Assembly (NCBI RefSeq): GCF_000373245.1
Contig: NZ_KB890758.1
Coordinates: 125,977 to 189,976, forward strand
Length of the DNA stretch: 64,000 nucleotides
Source: Echinicola pacifica DSM 19836
GTDB taxonomy: Bacteria; Bacteroidota; Bacteroidia; Cytophagales; Cyclobacteriaceae
Direction of reading: 5' to 3'
Shown here: positions 54,054 through 63,553 of the stretch, piece after piece
How positions within the stretch are numbered: position 1 is the first letter of the stretch
Layout of the letters: every line of letters begins with the position of its first letter
The notes under the pieces: generated by a model
What the model was told of the DNA's origin: nothing
What the model saw: only the letters and a program-made list of their open reading frames with translations
The model's database searches: none
Program-made: the position numbers and the translations under genes

Positions 54054-55952
54054 TTACCATCCTGGATTTTGGTTAAACTCAGGGTATAAGGTGACATCAG
54101 ACACCTTGAGCGGCAGCCAATAATGTCGATCACTGAAGTTCCTTTCCAATAGCACCTGCTCGTGCATATTGATTATTTGGTTTTGGGAAGGATCAGCGGC
54201 GTCGAATTCCCCTGCCCGATCAAACTCAAAAGAAGTCTTCAGCGTATGGGGCTCCTCGGTCAGCAGCAGCCACCTCCTGAGGTCATTGAACCGATGGCTC
54301 TCAAAGGCCAGCTCCACGGCTCTTTCTCTTCTCAGCTCTTCCAAAAACACAGACGTAGAAGCGGTGAAGTCGCTATGAACAGCCGCCATATTCACCCGGT
54401 CCCGAAGGACGTTCACTGCGTCCACTGGGGTTTTAGAGTAGGTATTGGAGGTGGCGCTGGGGGAATTAAAGCCCATCAGCGTGGCCTCGGCATACATCAG
54501 GTAAATATCAGCCAGCCTCATATAGGGGACATTGATATGCAGAGAGCTGCCCCAATTATAGGCTCTATCGTATTTATTGGAGGTAAGAGGTTTAAATTTT
54601 GTACTTAGATAGCCCGTGCGACTTCCGGAAGCCACATCTCTATAGCTCCCGCCTTCATAGAGGTTGGCAAACCTGTTGACCTCTTCATTGGGATCAGGAA
54701 TCGCTCCCTGGATTACCTTCACCCCATCATAGACGATATCATGGTAGAAGCGCGGGTCTCTATCTTTCCACGGATGATTAGGGTCAAATCCCGAAACAGG
54801 ATCCGCCTTGCTGACGTCTGCGGGGAGAGGAAGTCCATTAGCCATGCCATAGTTAGCATGAATATAATTGGCCGTAGGGGCAAATAATGTAGCATCCCCA
54901 TCACTGATCACCCGAGGCATAAATTGCTTGGAGATCTGGTAATTGGTGGAGTTGGCGGAATAATAAGGTCCGCGAAAGATCGCCTCCGTGCCTCCTGGCA
55001 GGGCCCAGTTTTGCCCCGTGGTATAGAAATTAGTAGAATATTTGTCAAATGGCAGCAATTCATATTGAGTATCACCGCTCTCTACGAGACTCAGCAATTC
55101 CCCGAAAGCATTGGCCGCCAGGGTACAGTAAGCAGCATCATAAGTACTGCTACCGGTGGACACTTGGTTCATCAAAGGACTTCCTGCCCAGAGGTAATTT
55201 TTACCTAAATAGCCCAAAGCCATGATTTTATTTATTCTCAGCTGGTTTTTGCCAAGGGTCCTGCGTCCGGCTGTGGTATTGTCCCAGTCCACAGGAAGCA
55301 GTTGTGCTGCCCTGGCGAGGTCCTGCCCTATTCTGTCGGCACATTCATGATAGCTAAGCCTTGGCAGCTGGAGTTTCTCATCGCTCGGAAGGACATAATC
55401 CACATAGGGCAGCCCTCCGAAATATTGGATCAGCGAGAAATGAAACCAGGCTCTGAAAAATAGCAGCTGGCCTTCTATGAGTCTTCTCTCCTCCTCGGTG
55501 GCATCCACCATTTTGGAGAGATTTTCCAGGCCTAGGTTAGCCTTGCGTATGCCATACCAAGCCAGTGGCCATAGCCCCTTATTTTTGTGATCTTGGTCAG
55601 TATAAGCCCCCCCAGCATCCAGCCAGCTATCTCCTCCACCCATCTCGTTTTGCCAGGCCCAAAAATTACCTCGGTCGATATCATACGAAAGGTGAAATGT
55701 ACCTGCGGTGGATTCGATTTCATCCTCCCCCCAGTTCCAGGAGCTCGTCCAATACGAAAGCGTAAAATTGGGAATACACTGATAAAGTTCTTCAGTGTAG
55801 CCCTGAAAATTGGTGAAATTATGAAAGGCTGTTTCCTCAGAAATAATGGACTCGGGAGTTCTTTCCAAATAATCCTCACAAGAGGTGAAGGCCCATAAAA
55901 ACAGGGTACACATGCTCCCTCTCAAAATATTTTTTATATAGTTGCTTTTCAT
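54054..55952 (-). CDS. SusD/RagB-family lipoprotein (xylan locus, first pair)
   Basis: 632 residues from ATG 55952, which starts a lipoprotein signal (MKSNYIKNILRGSMCTLFLW, then AFTSC). A more distal ATG at 55979 would overlap the SusC stop by 14 bases and adds nine residues before the signal, so I prefer the inner start. Family traits: EGQLLFFRAWFHFSLIQYFG, LADIYLMYAEATLMG, RRERAVELAFESHRFNDLRRW, and the C-terminal HYWLPLKVSDVTLYPEFNQN. Confidence 0.95.
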   Translation of the reverse strand: MKSNYIKNILRGSMCTLFLWAFTSCEDYLERTPESIISEETAFHNFTNFQGYTEELYQCIPNFTLSYWTSSWNWGEDEIESTAGTFHLSYDIDRGNFWAWQNEMGGGDSWLDAGGAYTDQDHKNKGLWPLAWYGIRKANLGLENLSKMVDATEEERRLIEGQLLFFRAWFHFSLIQYFGGLPYVDYVLPSDEKLQLPRLSYHECADRIGQDLARAAQLLPVDWDNTTAGRRTLGKNQLRINKIMALGYLGKNYLWAGSPLMNQVSTGSSTYDAAYCTLAANAFGELLSLVESGDTQYELLPFDKYSTNFYTTGQNWALPGGTEAIFRGPYYSANSTNYQISKQFMPRVISDGDATLFAPTANYIHANYGMANGLPLPADVSKADPVSGFDPNHPWKDRDPRFYHDIVYDGVKVIQGAIPDPNEEVNRFANLYEGGSYRDVASGSRTGYLSTKFKPLTSNKYDRAYNWGSSLHINVPYMRLADIYLMYAEATLMGFNSPSATSNTYSKTPVDAVNVLRDRVNMAAVHSDFTASTSVFLEELRRERAVELAFESHRFNDLRRWLLLTEEPHTLKTSFEFDRAGEFDAADPSQNQIINMHEQVLLERNFSDRHYWLPLKVSDVTLYPEFNQNPGW

Positions 55953-55965
55953 TGGGGTCTCGATT

Positions 55966-58900
55966 TTAGAATGTAACATTTAGGCCAAGGTTAAATCGCC
56001 TTACGGTGGGATAAGTCCCTACATAGCCAGCAGAGGAGAAATTAGACTCTCGGTCGTCAGGCATATCGGTCCATAGCAATAGGTTATTGCCATTGAGGTA
56101 CATTCGCAAATTGCTTAAGCCTAAGCTCCTCACCCAGTCAGCCTGAAAGTTATAGGCGATTTCAGCATTCTTTAGCCTCAAATAAGAGCCATCATAGAGG
56201 TACCGCGTACCTGAATTATACCCAGCGGTTTGGGAAATCCATCTTGGCATGGGGGAGTCGGGATTGGAGATATCCTTATCCCAATACGTTCCTTCCTCAT
56301 ATACTCTATTTAGCCTGCTGGATAAACTGGTTAGTGGCACATCTCGATTCACATTGTTCACCCCATAAAACTGCACATAGAGGCTAAGCCCTTTCCATTC
56401 CACTCCTAAATTGGTGCTGAAAGTATTCTGAGGCACCCCCGAGAAACCATAGGGAGCAGAGTCAAAGGAATCTATCACCCCATCCCCATTAAAATCCACG
56501 ATATAATAATTGCCAGGCAATTTTGATAGATCATTGGAATTATGGGGGGTACTGGCATAGACCTCATCCCAGGTATTATAATATCCTGCGCTAATATGGC
56601 TTCGGTATTGGCCTAGCTGGTAGCCTTCGCTTTTCTGGTAGTCCACCTGGAGCTCAGGATCATCCCGGTCCAGCACCACATCCTGAGCATGGGTCATCGA
56701 AAAATCCCCCCATACTTTAATGCCATTCTCAAAACTGTGATTTAGGCCAAGGGTAAACTCAAAGCCCTCCGTCTCCACCCTACCCAAGTTGGCAGCGGGG
56801 GCCACCGCTCCATAATAGCTGGGAACAGACCGACCACTAGACATCAGGATATCTACCCTATTGTCCCGGAAGAGGTCCACACTACCCGTCAATCGCTCAT
56901 TGAACAAGCCAAATTCCATCCCGGCATTGTACTTATACACGGTCTCCCAGTGCACATTTGGGTTTCCGATGGTGCTCTGCTGGTACCAGGTATAGGGGCT
57001 GTCCTCCCCTTGCTCCCCGATCACGCCCAGCTGTGAATTGCCGCCGTAACTCCACTGATCCATAAAGAGGAACCTGCCGCCGATATTATCATCTCCCACT
57101 TCCCCATAAGAGGCCCGAAGTTTCAGCCGATCCACAAAATGGATGTTTTTCATAAATGCCTCCTCGGAGACATTCCAGCCGATTCCTCCGGAACTAAAAA
57201 AGGCAAAGCGGTATTCGGGTGAGAATTTTTCTGAGCCGTTATAAGCGCCATTATATTCCACCATATATTTATTTTTATAATCATAAGTTGCGCGGAAAAC
57301 CCAATCCTCCCGATAGCTAGGAATGACACTTCCGATGGCATCTTGCTGACGGTTCATCAGGCCCATCACGGAGTAATTATGGCGCTCGTCAATACTTCCG
57401 GCATAATTGAGCTGCAACTGATAAAAAACCCGACGCTGCGCTCCATCGACAGTTCCTCCTTCGGTCACCCAGGTCACCTCCTCGCGGAAGTCAAATCGGG
57501 TATTGGCATCCAGGGGATTGGTGTATAAGTGCTGGCCTGTCTGAGGGTCGATCCATTTGGTGAAGGTGTCATTATAGAGGTCATTGATCCCCCGGTCGTA
57601 TTCCTGAAAGGAATTATCCACTGCTAGTGTCCCGCGGAAGGACAAGCCCTTGGTGATCATGTCCAGGTCCTGCTCGAGGACAAAGTTGGTAGATAATCGG
57701 GTATTGGTGATGTACTCGACCCCACTTACTGCAAGATTTCGTACTGAATTCTGCGCTGCCACATTATCTGGCTGATAGACTCCCCAGGCGCCATCCGCAT
57801 ACTGAGGCATAAAGACATCCGGCGCATTTTGGTACACGGCATGCCAGTATCCACCGGGAAAATCATAAGCCCATGGAGCCTGTCTCACGCCATAACTCCC
57901 TCCCAGATTGACCAATAGCTTGGTGGAGGATGTCAATTGAAAATCCAGGTTACTTCGGAAGTTCAACCGATTGTAATTGAAGCCGGGATTATAGCCACGG
58001 TTATTATCAAAATCTCTAAACAAATCGCCTTCATTCTGGAAGTCCACACTTGCAAAGTATTTGGTGAATTCAGTTCCTCCCCGAATAGCCACATTGGCAT
58101 TATAGGCCATGGCATAGCTCTTAAATACGGCATCCTGCCAGTCCACATTAGGAAATCTTTCGGCTTCTTCCAGGTTTGCCGGATAGCGGTATTTCTCCCG
58201 AATGCTCTGAGGAATGATGTCATACCAGCTGTCGGGACTATTGGACAGCTCATATTCGATGGCTCTGTTTCTGACGCCGATCGCATCGTAGGAGTCGTAT
58301 TTACCGGGAAGCTTGGAGACCACTTTCATGGTCGAGCTGAAGTTTGCGGTGATCTCAGCCTTGCCCTCGCGTCCACGTTTTGTGGTGACGATGATCACGC
58401 CATTGGCTCCTCGAGAGCCAAATACTGCCGTGGCAGAGGCGTCCTTGAGAACCGATATAGATTCTACAGAGTTGATGTCCATTACATTAAAAAACTCTGG
58501 TCGCTCTACTCCATCCACGAGGATGAGCGGGGCATTGCCATTCCAGCTATTCTGACCACGAATGACGATCTGGGGCATCTCCTCCCCAGGGATCCCGGTG
58601 CTGGCAGTGGTGATGACACCTGGCAGGTTTCCGGTCAGGGCTTGCCCCACATTGGACACCCCACCGGTACGCTTGAGCACTGCGCCATCCGTCTGGGTCA
58701 CTGCCCCCACGATGGTTGCCTTTTTCTGTTCCGCATATCCGACCACGACCACTTCATCGAGTGATTGCAGGTCTTCTGCCAGAGCAATATTAATGGTCGC
58801 CTGAGCCCCCACGGTGATCTTCGTCTCCTGAAAGCCTACGAAACTGTACACAAGGACATCGCCCTCGTTTACCTTGATGGTATATTCCCCATCGATATTG

Positions 58901-59400
58901 GTGACGGTACCCTTGGTGGTCCCTTCGATGCGGACGGTCACCCCAGGGATGGGCATCCCATCTGCGGCAGAGGTCACCGTTCCCTTCACCTCTCCCAGTG
59001 CCATTTCCAGGTCACGCACAGGCTCCTCTCCGTTGTTTTTTCGGGTAATATGAATCGTATTGTCCACCCGGACAAACTTCAAGTTGGACTGACCCGAGAT
59101 TTCTCTAAGGACTTCCGAGAGCGCCATTTCCTTTGGGTGGAGGTTCAGCTTGATTTCGGCAAATGACACTTTGCCTTTATTATAACTAAACTGAAAATCG
59201 GTCTGCTGCTCCATTTGAGCGATGATATCGGCCAGGCCCGTGGATTGGGCATGAATGGTGACCGCCACTTGATCCAAACTTTTTAGTTGGGCTTTGCTAG
59301 TGTTTGCCATCAATACAGCTGTAAAAAATAACTGAAAGATAAAGGCGCACACAAAATATCTGGAAAGCATAATAAGTTGCCTAAGTATTGATTTTTCCAT
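55966..59400 (-). CDS. SusC TonB-dependent receptor with STN domain (xylan locus, first pair)
   Basis: 1144 residues. Signal segment about 1-37, STN domain about 42-120 (QSTGLADIIAQMEQQTDFQF), carboxypeptidase-regulatory-like domain about 135-215 (GTVTSAADGMPIPGVTVRIE), plug with LDEVVVVGYAEQKKATIVG, barrel ending RFNLGLNVTF. The STN domain matches the FecR gene upstream, so this receptor is the likely sensor that switches on the whole xylan operon when substrate is bound. Confidence 0.96.
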   Translation of the reverse strand: MEKSILRQLIMLSRYFVCAFIFQLFFTAVLMANTSKAQLKSLDQVAVTIHAQSTGLADIIAQMEQQTDFQFSYNKGKVSFAEIKLNLHPKEMALSEVLREISGQSNLKFVRVDNTIHITRKNNGEEPVRDLEMALGEVKGTVTSAADGMPIPGVTVRIEGTTKGTVTNIDGEYTIKVNEGDVLVYSFVGFQETKITVGAQATINIALAEDLQSLDEVVVVGYAEQKKATIVGAVTQTDGAVLKRTGGVSNVGQALTGNLPGVITTASTGIPGEEMPQIVIRGQNSWNGNAPLILVDGVERPEFFNVMDINSVESISVLKDASATAVFGSRGANGVIIVTTKRGREGKAEITANFSSTMKVVSKLPGKYDSYDAIGVRNRAIEYELSNSPDSWYDIIPQSIREKYRYPANLEEAERFPNVDWQDAVFKSYAMAYNANVAIRGGTEFTKYFASVDFQNEGDLFRDFDNNRGYNPGFNYNRLNFRSNLDFQLTSSTKLLVNLGGSYGVRQAPWAYDFPGGYWHAVYQNAPDVFMPQYADGAWGVYQPDNVAAQNSVRNLAVSGVEYITNTRLSTNFVLEQDLDMITKGLSFRGTLAVDNSFQEYDRGINDLYNDTFTKWIDPQTGQHLYTNPLDANTRFDFREEVTWVTEGGTVDGAQRRVFYQLQLNYAGSIDERHNYSVMGLMNRQQDAIGSVIPSYREDWVFRATYDYKNKYMVEYNGAYNGSEKFSPEYRFAFFSSGGIGWNVSEEAFMKNIHFVDRLKLRASYGEVGDDNIGGRFLFMDQWSYGGNSQLGVIGEQGEDSPYTWYQQSTIGNPNVHWETVYKYNAGMEFGLFNERLTGSVDLFRDNRVDILMSSGRSVPSYYGAVAPAANLGRVETEGFEFTLGLNHSFENGIKVWGDFSMTHAQDVVLDRDDPELQVDYQKSEGYQLGQYRSHISAGYYNTWDEVYASTPHNSNDLSKLPGNYYIVDFNGDGVIDSFDSAPYGFSGVPQNTFSTNLGVEWKGLSLYVQFYGVNNVNRDVPLTSLSSRLNRVYEEGTYWDKDISNPDSPMPRWISQTAGYNSGTRYLYDGSYLRLKNAEIAYNFQADWVRSLGLSNLRMYLNGNNLLLWTDMPDDRESNFSSAGYVGTYPTVRRFNLGLNVTF

Positions 59401-59475
59401 ACTTTGTAAGTGATTTTAGGTGCATAAAACTTAAAATTAGCCTTTGCCTGATTTGGCGATTGGTACAAAGGCTCC

Positions 59476-59502
59476 AGGCAGAAAAGATTTTCTTTTCTGC
59501 CT
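59476..59502. repeat. Perfect hairpin between FecR and SusC genes (xylan locus)
   Basis: AGGCAGAAAAG (59476-59486) and CTTTTCTGCCT (59492-59502) form a perfect 11-base stem around ATTTT. No strong U-tract follows on either strand. It occupies the same position as the hairpin at 27858-27883 in the other SusCD locus. Confidence 0.6.
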
Positions 59503-59540
59503 TACTTTCAGCTAGTATTTTTGTAAAACTTCATCATGGC

Positions 59541-60566
59541 TTACTGTTGTTTTGGGTTAGTTATTGTTATGTTTTTTTGGTCAATTTTATAGGTAAATTC
59601 TGAGGCAATACTGATTCCATCCAGGACATATTCCAGAGACTTATCCTGATAAATCCCCGAATAGGACCACAGACTGTCTAGCTCCATCTCAGCACTGATT
59701 TTCACTCCGTACCAGCGCTCCAGCTTGTCCACCAGCTGCAAAAACGAGTCATCCTTGAAAACCAGCGTTTTATCCTTCCATCCCAGCACTTCCACGGGAT
59801 CATATATGGAAGACCTTAGCTGCCCATAAGCATCCTTCACCAACAGCTCTTTGGGGCGGATGGTCGTTTCTTTTCCCGAGGCTTCTTTCAAGGCCAGGCT
59901 GCCTTCGACCAAGGCGATCGCCAGTTGATTCTGGTGGTTAGACACATTGAAGGTGGTGCCGAGTACGCGTACTTCATCCTGATCGGTATGAATGATGAAG
60001 GGCCTGGATTTATCTTCTTTGACACAGAAAAATGCTTCTCCGCTAAGGCTCAGCTCGCGGGTTTCGGAAGAAAAATCCTCCGGATATTCCAGCTTGCTAG
60101 AGGCGTTTAGGATGACGACCGTCCCGTCGGGAAGTTTAAAGGAACTCTTTTGGCCTGCAGGATTACATTTCACAATAATCCCCGGGGAAGGCGAGGAAGG
60201 ATGCTGCTCGCTAGTCACAAAATAACGGATACAGTAAAAGCTGGAAAAAACCACCAGCAGTATCGCCGCAACCTTATGCCAGGAGCTCCAATGAAAGCGG
60301 GTTCCTTTGCCAGATTCAGGCTCCTCACTTTTCTGTACAATGTTTTCATACAAATCAGTATAGGCTTTATCAGACAAAAAACTCTTGTCCTTATAGTCCA
60401 CAAAAAGAATAATCTGCCGGGCTTTTTGGATCAGCTGGATTTTTTCAGGATGCTCTGCAACCCATTTAATCCAAAAATGATCCGTCTCATCCCCCGGGTG
60501 CTTCACCCATTGGATAAAGAACTCATCATTCAGAAAATCTTCAATATCAAATTCGTCGTATTTCAT
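59541..60566 (-). CDS. FecR-type anti-sigma factor (xylan locus)
   Basis: 341 residues. N-terminal cytoplasmic domain, transmembrane helix KVAAILLVVFSSFYCIRYFV (about 93-112), FecR domain with FKLPDGTVVILNASSKLEYP and LSGEAFFCVKEDKSRPFII, and C-terminal DUF4974 with LVDKLERWYGVKI. It should sequester the sigma encoded 43 bases upstream and respond to the STN domain of the 1144-residue SusC. Confidence 0.94.
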   Translation of the reverse strand: MKYDEFDIEDFLNDEFFIQWVKHPGDETDHFWIKWVAEHPEKIQLIQKARQIILFVDYKDKSFLSDKAYTDLYENIVQKSEEPESGKGTRFHWSSWHKVAAILLVVFSSFYCIRYFVTSEQHPSSPSPGIIVKCNPAGQKSSFKLPDGTVVILNASSKLEYPEDFSSETRELSLSGEAFFCVKEDKSRPFIIHTDQDEVRVLGTTFNVSNHQNQLAIALVEGSLALKEASGKETTIRPKELLVKDAYGQLRSSIYDPVEVLGWKDKTLVFKDDSFLQLVDKLERWYGVKISAEMELDSLWSYSGIYQDKSLEYVLDGISIASEFTYKIDQKNITITNPKQQ

Positions 60567-60609
60567 ATATTATCCATCATCAAGGGCAGCAGCTCAGAGG
60601 CCATGCCCA

Positions 60610-61278
60610 TTAGACCTTAAATATTCCTTTTAATTTTCCCATCGCCCGGTACACGAGCGTTCGGGCAGTTTTCACTTCCTTAAAATCCATAATGGCTGCT
60701 ATTTCCTTATAGGATAGATCCTCCTGATACAGTAGAATAATGGCTTGTCTTTCGCGCTGCGATAGCTGGTTTAGGGCTATTTCTATTTCTTTTTTGCGCT
60801 CATCGCTAAACTCCTCTGCGATTAATTTGGTCTCGTGCGAGGCCTCTATATAGAATTGCTCCCCGCCGTCCATGGATACGAATGGCTCATTACCTTTTCT
60901 TCTGGCCTTGATCAACTTAAATAGCTCCCTGTGAAAAATCGTAAACAGGTATCCTTTGATGCTCGTCACATCTCCTAGCCGCTTCCGGCGCTTACGGATA
61001 TCCACAAACATCGATTGGAGGCAATCCCGGACCCACTCGTCCTCATGGCAGACTTGCATGCCATAATTGTATAAGTCGCCCACATACTTCCTATAAATAA
61101 AATTGAAGGCAGTCTCCTCGCCCTCTTTAAAGGACGCCCAAATCTCCCGGTCCGTTTTCTCGGTATAAACCACCATCACTTGGCTGTGCTGCATATACAA
61201 CACCTCAGTACTGGTAGATTTTGACTTGTTATTTTGGGACTTTTTCATTTTTAGTAAGAGGCAGTTTGCGCCATTCAT
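60610..61278 (-). CDS. ECF sigma-70 factor (xylan locus)
   Basis: 222 residues from the furthest ATG; inner ATGs at 61194 (residue 29) and 61176 are also plausible, since the first 40 residues are not conserved-looking. Region 2 includes TAFNFIYRKYVGDLYNYGM and CLQSMFVDIRKRRK. Region 4 includes ALNQLSQRERQAIILLYQED and the helix-turn-helix EIAAIMDFKEVKTARTLVYRAM. It heads the xylan locus, followed by FecR, SusC and SusD. Confidence 0.92.
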   Translation of the reverse strand: MNGANCLLLKMKKSQNNKSKSTSTEVLYMQHSQVMVVYTEKTDREIWASFKEGEETAFNFIYRKYVGDLYNYGMQVCHEDEWVRDCLQSMFVDIRKRRKRLGDVTSIKGYLFTIFHRELFKLIKARRKGNEPFVSMDGGEQFYIEASHETKLIAEEFSDERKKEIEIALNQLSQRERQAIILLYQEDLSYKEIAAIMDFKEVKTARTLVYRAMGKLKGIFKV

Positions 61279-61816
61279 TTATAAAGAGAAAAAAAGCCAG
61301 CAAAACAACCTCAACAAATCCAGTTTTTTCTACACTTTAGGCCAAAAAAAAAACAAACATACTGCAATAATTTACTTCCCCCATATAAAATCAAGGCAGA
61401 TCTACCACTATCCATAGATTCTATTTTCCGGATCTAATGATTAACTTTTAGTGGACCTTATCCCTGGGGCCAAACAAAATAATATAGGCCTCTACCTTAT
61501 AGAATCAATTACTTTTCCTACCTTTATGGCGAAGTCTCATGGCTTTTGACAAAAATTTACTACCAAAATATCATCAATGTTCATATCACTGCCTAAGTAG
61601 CGCCGCTGAAACCCTCTCCTAACAGGTTCTAAATCTGTTGTTCCAATTTTTAATTTATCACGGACTGCTGCTTTGTAGATGAATTAAATCAACTTTAGCA
61701 AACACATTTGCTGTATTCTACCCTCTTAAACATCACATTACCTTATCCCGGTATTTCACGGCTTATCATTAGCCTGAATGTAAACACCCCTATTTCATTT
61801 ATATTAGAATTCAATC
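61279..61816. other. Divergent intergenic region, 538 bp
   Basis: AT-rich spacer upstream of both the ECF sigma gene (minus) and the DEAD-box helicase gene (plus). No credible frame. The helicase could have a long leader, as cold-inducible helicases often do, but I see no specific structure to support it. Confidence 0.45.
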
Positions 61817-63040
61817 ATGACATATTATAGAAAAAAAAATAAATCCACTTCTGATACTCCACAAAAGCAAGGCAGACCTCAACAAGGCAGACCCCAACAA
61901 GGCCGGCCGCAACAAGCCAAAAACAAACGAGTATCTTCTTTAGATCCCAAAATGCTTGTGCAAAAAGCACAGGAAGGACGCCAGGAAGGCTTCCATACGG
62001 ACTCTTTGTTTAGCGATCTAAAGTTGGATTCCCGCTTACAAAAAAATATTGACTTGAAAGGCTATGAGTCGCTTACCATCATCCAGGAGCAGGCGATTCC
62101 GCCATTATTGGAAGGTAGAGATATCATGGCTATTTCTAGAACAGGCTCTGGAAAAACTGCCGCTTTCCTAATCCCCATCATCCTTCATGCCCTGCAAGAT
62201 CCGGGAAATTTCTCCGCTTTGGTCGTAGCTCCTACGCGGGAACTGGCGATTCAGATTGGTGAGGAGTTTGTCAGCCTGACCAAAGGCATGCAGCTTCGTT
62301 CCTCCACTTTTATTGGTGGCACTAATATCAATGGGAACTTGCAGCAATTGAAGAAGAAAGCACATCTGATCATAGGGACTCCAGGGCGTCTGCTGGATCT
62401 GGCAGCTCAGCGAGCGCTGGACCTTAGAAGAACCAACACCTTGGTTTTGGATGAATTTGACCGAATGCTGGACATGGGCTTTGTCAATGATGTAAAGAAA
62501 CTGGTCAAGCTAATCGGTCCTAGAGACCAGACCATGCTGTTCTCTGCAACATTAGATCCTGGCCAAAAGCAATTGATTTCTGGCTTATTGCAAGATCCAG
62601 TAGAGATCAAAGTAGATACTGGCGGATCTCCGCATCAATATATTGAGCAGGAGACAATCAAAGTCGCTGAGGACGATGACAAATTTGAAGTGCTGATGAA
62701 ACTCTTCAAAAATCCGGATATGGAGAAAATCATCCTCTTCACCGAAACCAAAAGACTAGCCGATCGTATCGCCAAGAAACTCATCAAATCGGGCATTACT
62801 GCCGGACAGATTCATGGTGATAAGTCCCAGAATTTCAGAAATAAGATCCTCAAGGATTTCAAATCTGGCGATATCAGGGTCTTGGTAGCTACTGATGTGG
62901 CCGCTAGAGGGATCGATGTGGCGGATGTGAGTCATGTCATCAATTACCAAATGCCGATGACCATGGACAGCTATATCCACCGTATTGGCCGTACAGGCCG
63001 TGCAGGGAAGCCTGGCCATGCCATCACCTTTGTCAATTAA
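61817..63040 (+). CDS. DEAD-box RNA helicase (DEFD variant)
   Basis: 407 residues. The N-terminal tail holds three GRPQQ repeats (about residues 19-33). The core has Q motif SLTIIQEQAIP, motif I SRTGSGKTAA, Ia PTRELAIQI, Ib GTPGRLLD, motif II VLDEFDRMLDMGF (Asp-Glu-Phe-Asp instead of DEAD), motif III SATLD, IV-V DVAARGIDVADV and motif VI HRIGRTGRAGKPG. The protein ends 10 residues after motif VI, without the usual closing helix or a C-terminal RNA-binding tail. Expected to remodel RNA, for example in ribosome assembly or cold adaptation. Confidence 0.92.
   Translation: MTYYRKKNKSTSDTPQKQGRPQQGRPQQGRPQQAKNKRVSSLDPKMLVQKAQEGRQEGFHTDSLFSDLKLDSRLQKNIDLKGYESLTIIQEQAIPPLLEGRDIMAISRTGSGKTAAFLIPIILHALQDPGNFSALVVAPTRELAIQIGEEFVSLTKGMQLRSSTFIGGTNINGNLQQLKKKAHLIIGTPGRLLDLAAQRALDLRRTNTLVLDEFDRMLDMGFVNDVKKLVKLIGPRDQTMLFSATLDPGQKQLISGLLQDPVEIKVDTGGSPHQYIEQETIKVAEDDDKFEVLMKLFKNPDMEKIILFTETKRLADRIAKKLIKSGITAGQIHGDKSQNFRNKILKDFKSGDIRVLVATDVAARGIDVADVSHVINYQMPMTMDSYIHRIGRTGRAGKPGHAITFVN
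61871..61915 (+). repeat. Three tandem 15-bp units in the helicase gene
   Basis: Three in-frame copies of about GGCAGACCTCAACAA encode Gly-Arg-Pro-Gln-Gln repeats in the disordered N-terminal tail. The units differ at a few silent positions. Copy number may vary by slippage. Confidence 0.85.
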
Positions 63041-63092
63041 TTTGATTTTATAATAGGTGCAAATTGCTTGCCCCTACTTTTATACCCCTTGG

Positions 63093-63144
63093 AAACCCTT
63101 GATACAGAATGCTCAGGCCTTCTAGATCAGGGGTTTTCTTTTTT
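63093..63144 (+). terminator. Terminator of the helicase gene
   Basis: AAACCCTTGAT (63093-63103) and ATCAGGGGTTT (63126-63136) form an 11-pair stem with one G-T wobble, followed by TCTTTTTT. It lies about 50 bases past the helicase stop. Confidence 0.8.
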
Positions 63145-63157
63145 ACCTCCAATTTGT

Positions 63158-63553
63158 CTAAAGTTCATTCCCAAATATCGATTCCATAATTAGGTAACCC
63201 ATCATTCTAGACTGTCTTCCATTTCCATTTGGAAAACAAGGAAGGGATACTATGCGATGTTTAAATCTTAAAGCTATTTCTTCAGGCGAAAAAGTTTTGT
63301 TTTCTATCCAATATTTAGTGTCGTCCAGTAACTATTTAAATTCAACCCCAATTTGGGTCCACTGAATTCAAATGTTTTTTCGGGTCTTTCTAAATTCGCC
63401 TGCCCATTACCATACTTTTTTGAGTAAGTCTTTATTAAACTTTTCAGTTAAAACTTTTTCAAGTTTGAAGTTTTTATGGATAGTCCATTCGACTGCGCTT
63501 TCAATGTATAATTGCTCAAATTCATCAAGTTCTCCTTGAGTAATAATTGACAT
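63158..63553 (-). pseudogene. Decayed Fic-domain gene (mobile mystery protein B type)
   Basis: From ATG 63553 the frame reads MSIITQGELDEFEQLYIESA and continues to about DLLKKYGN. The homologous reading then moves to another frame as WAGEFRKTRKNI, a stop, IQWTQIGVEFK, a second stop, then LLDDTKYWIENKTFSPEEIA and FKHRIVSLPCFPNGNGRQSR to TAG at 63158. The FPNGNGR core identifies a Fic AMPylation loop, but the position of the catalytic His is occupied by Pro or Cys. One frameshift, two stops and loss of the His make it non-functional. The family is the Fic protein I know as mobile mystery protein B. Confidence 0.75.

Noticed and set aside
61871-61915. CRISPR-like or satellite repeats
   Set aside because: Three 15-bp in-frame units without spacers, encoding a disordered tail.
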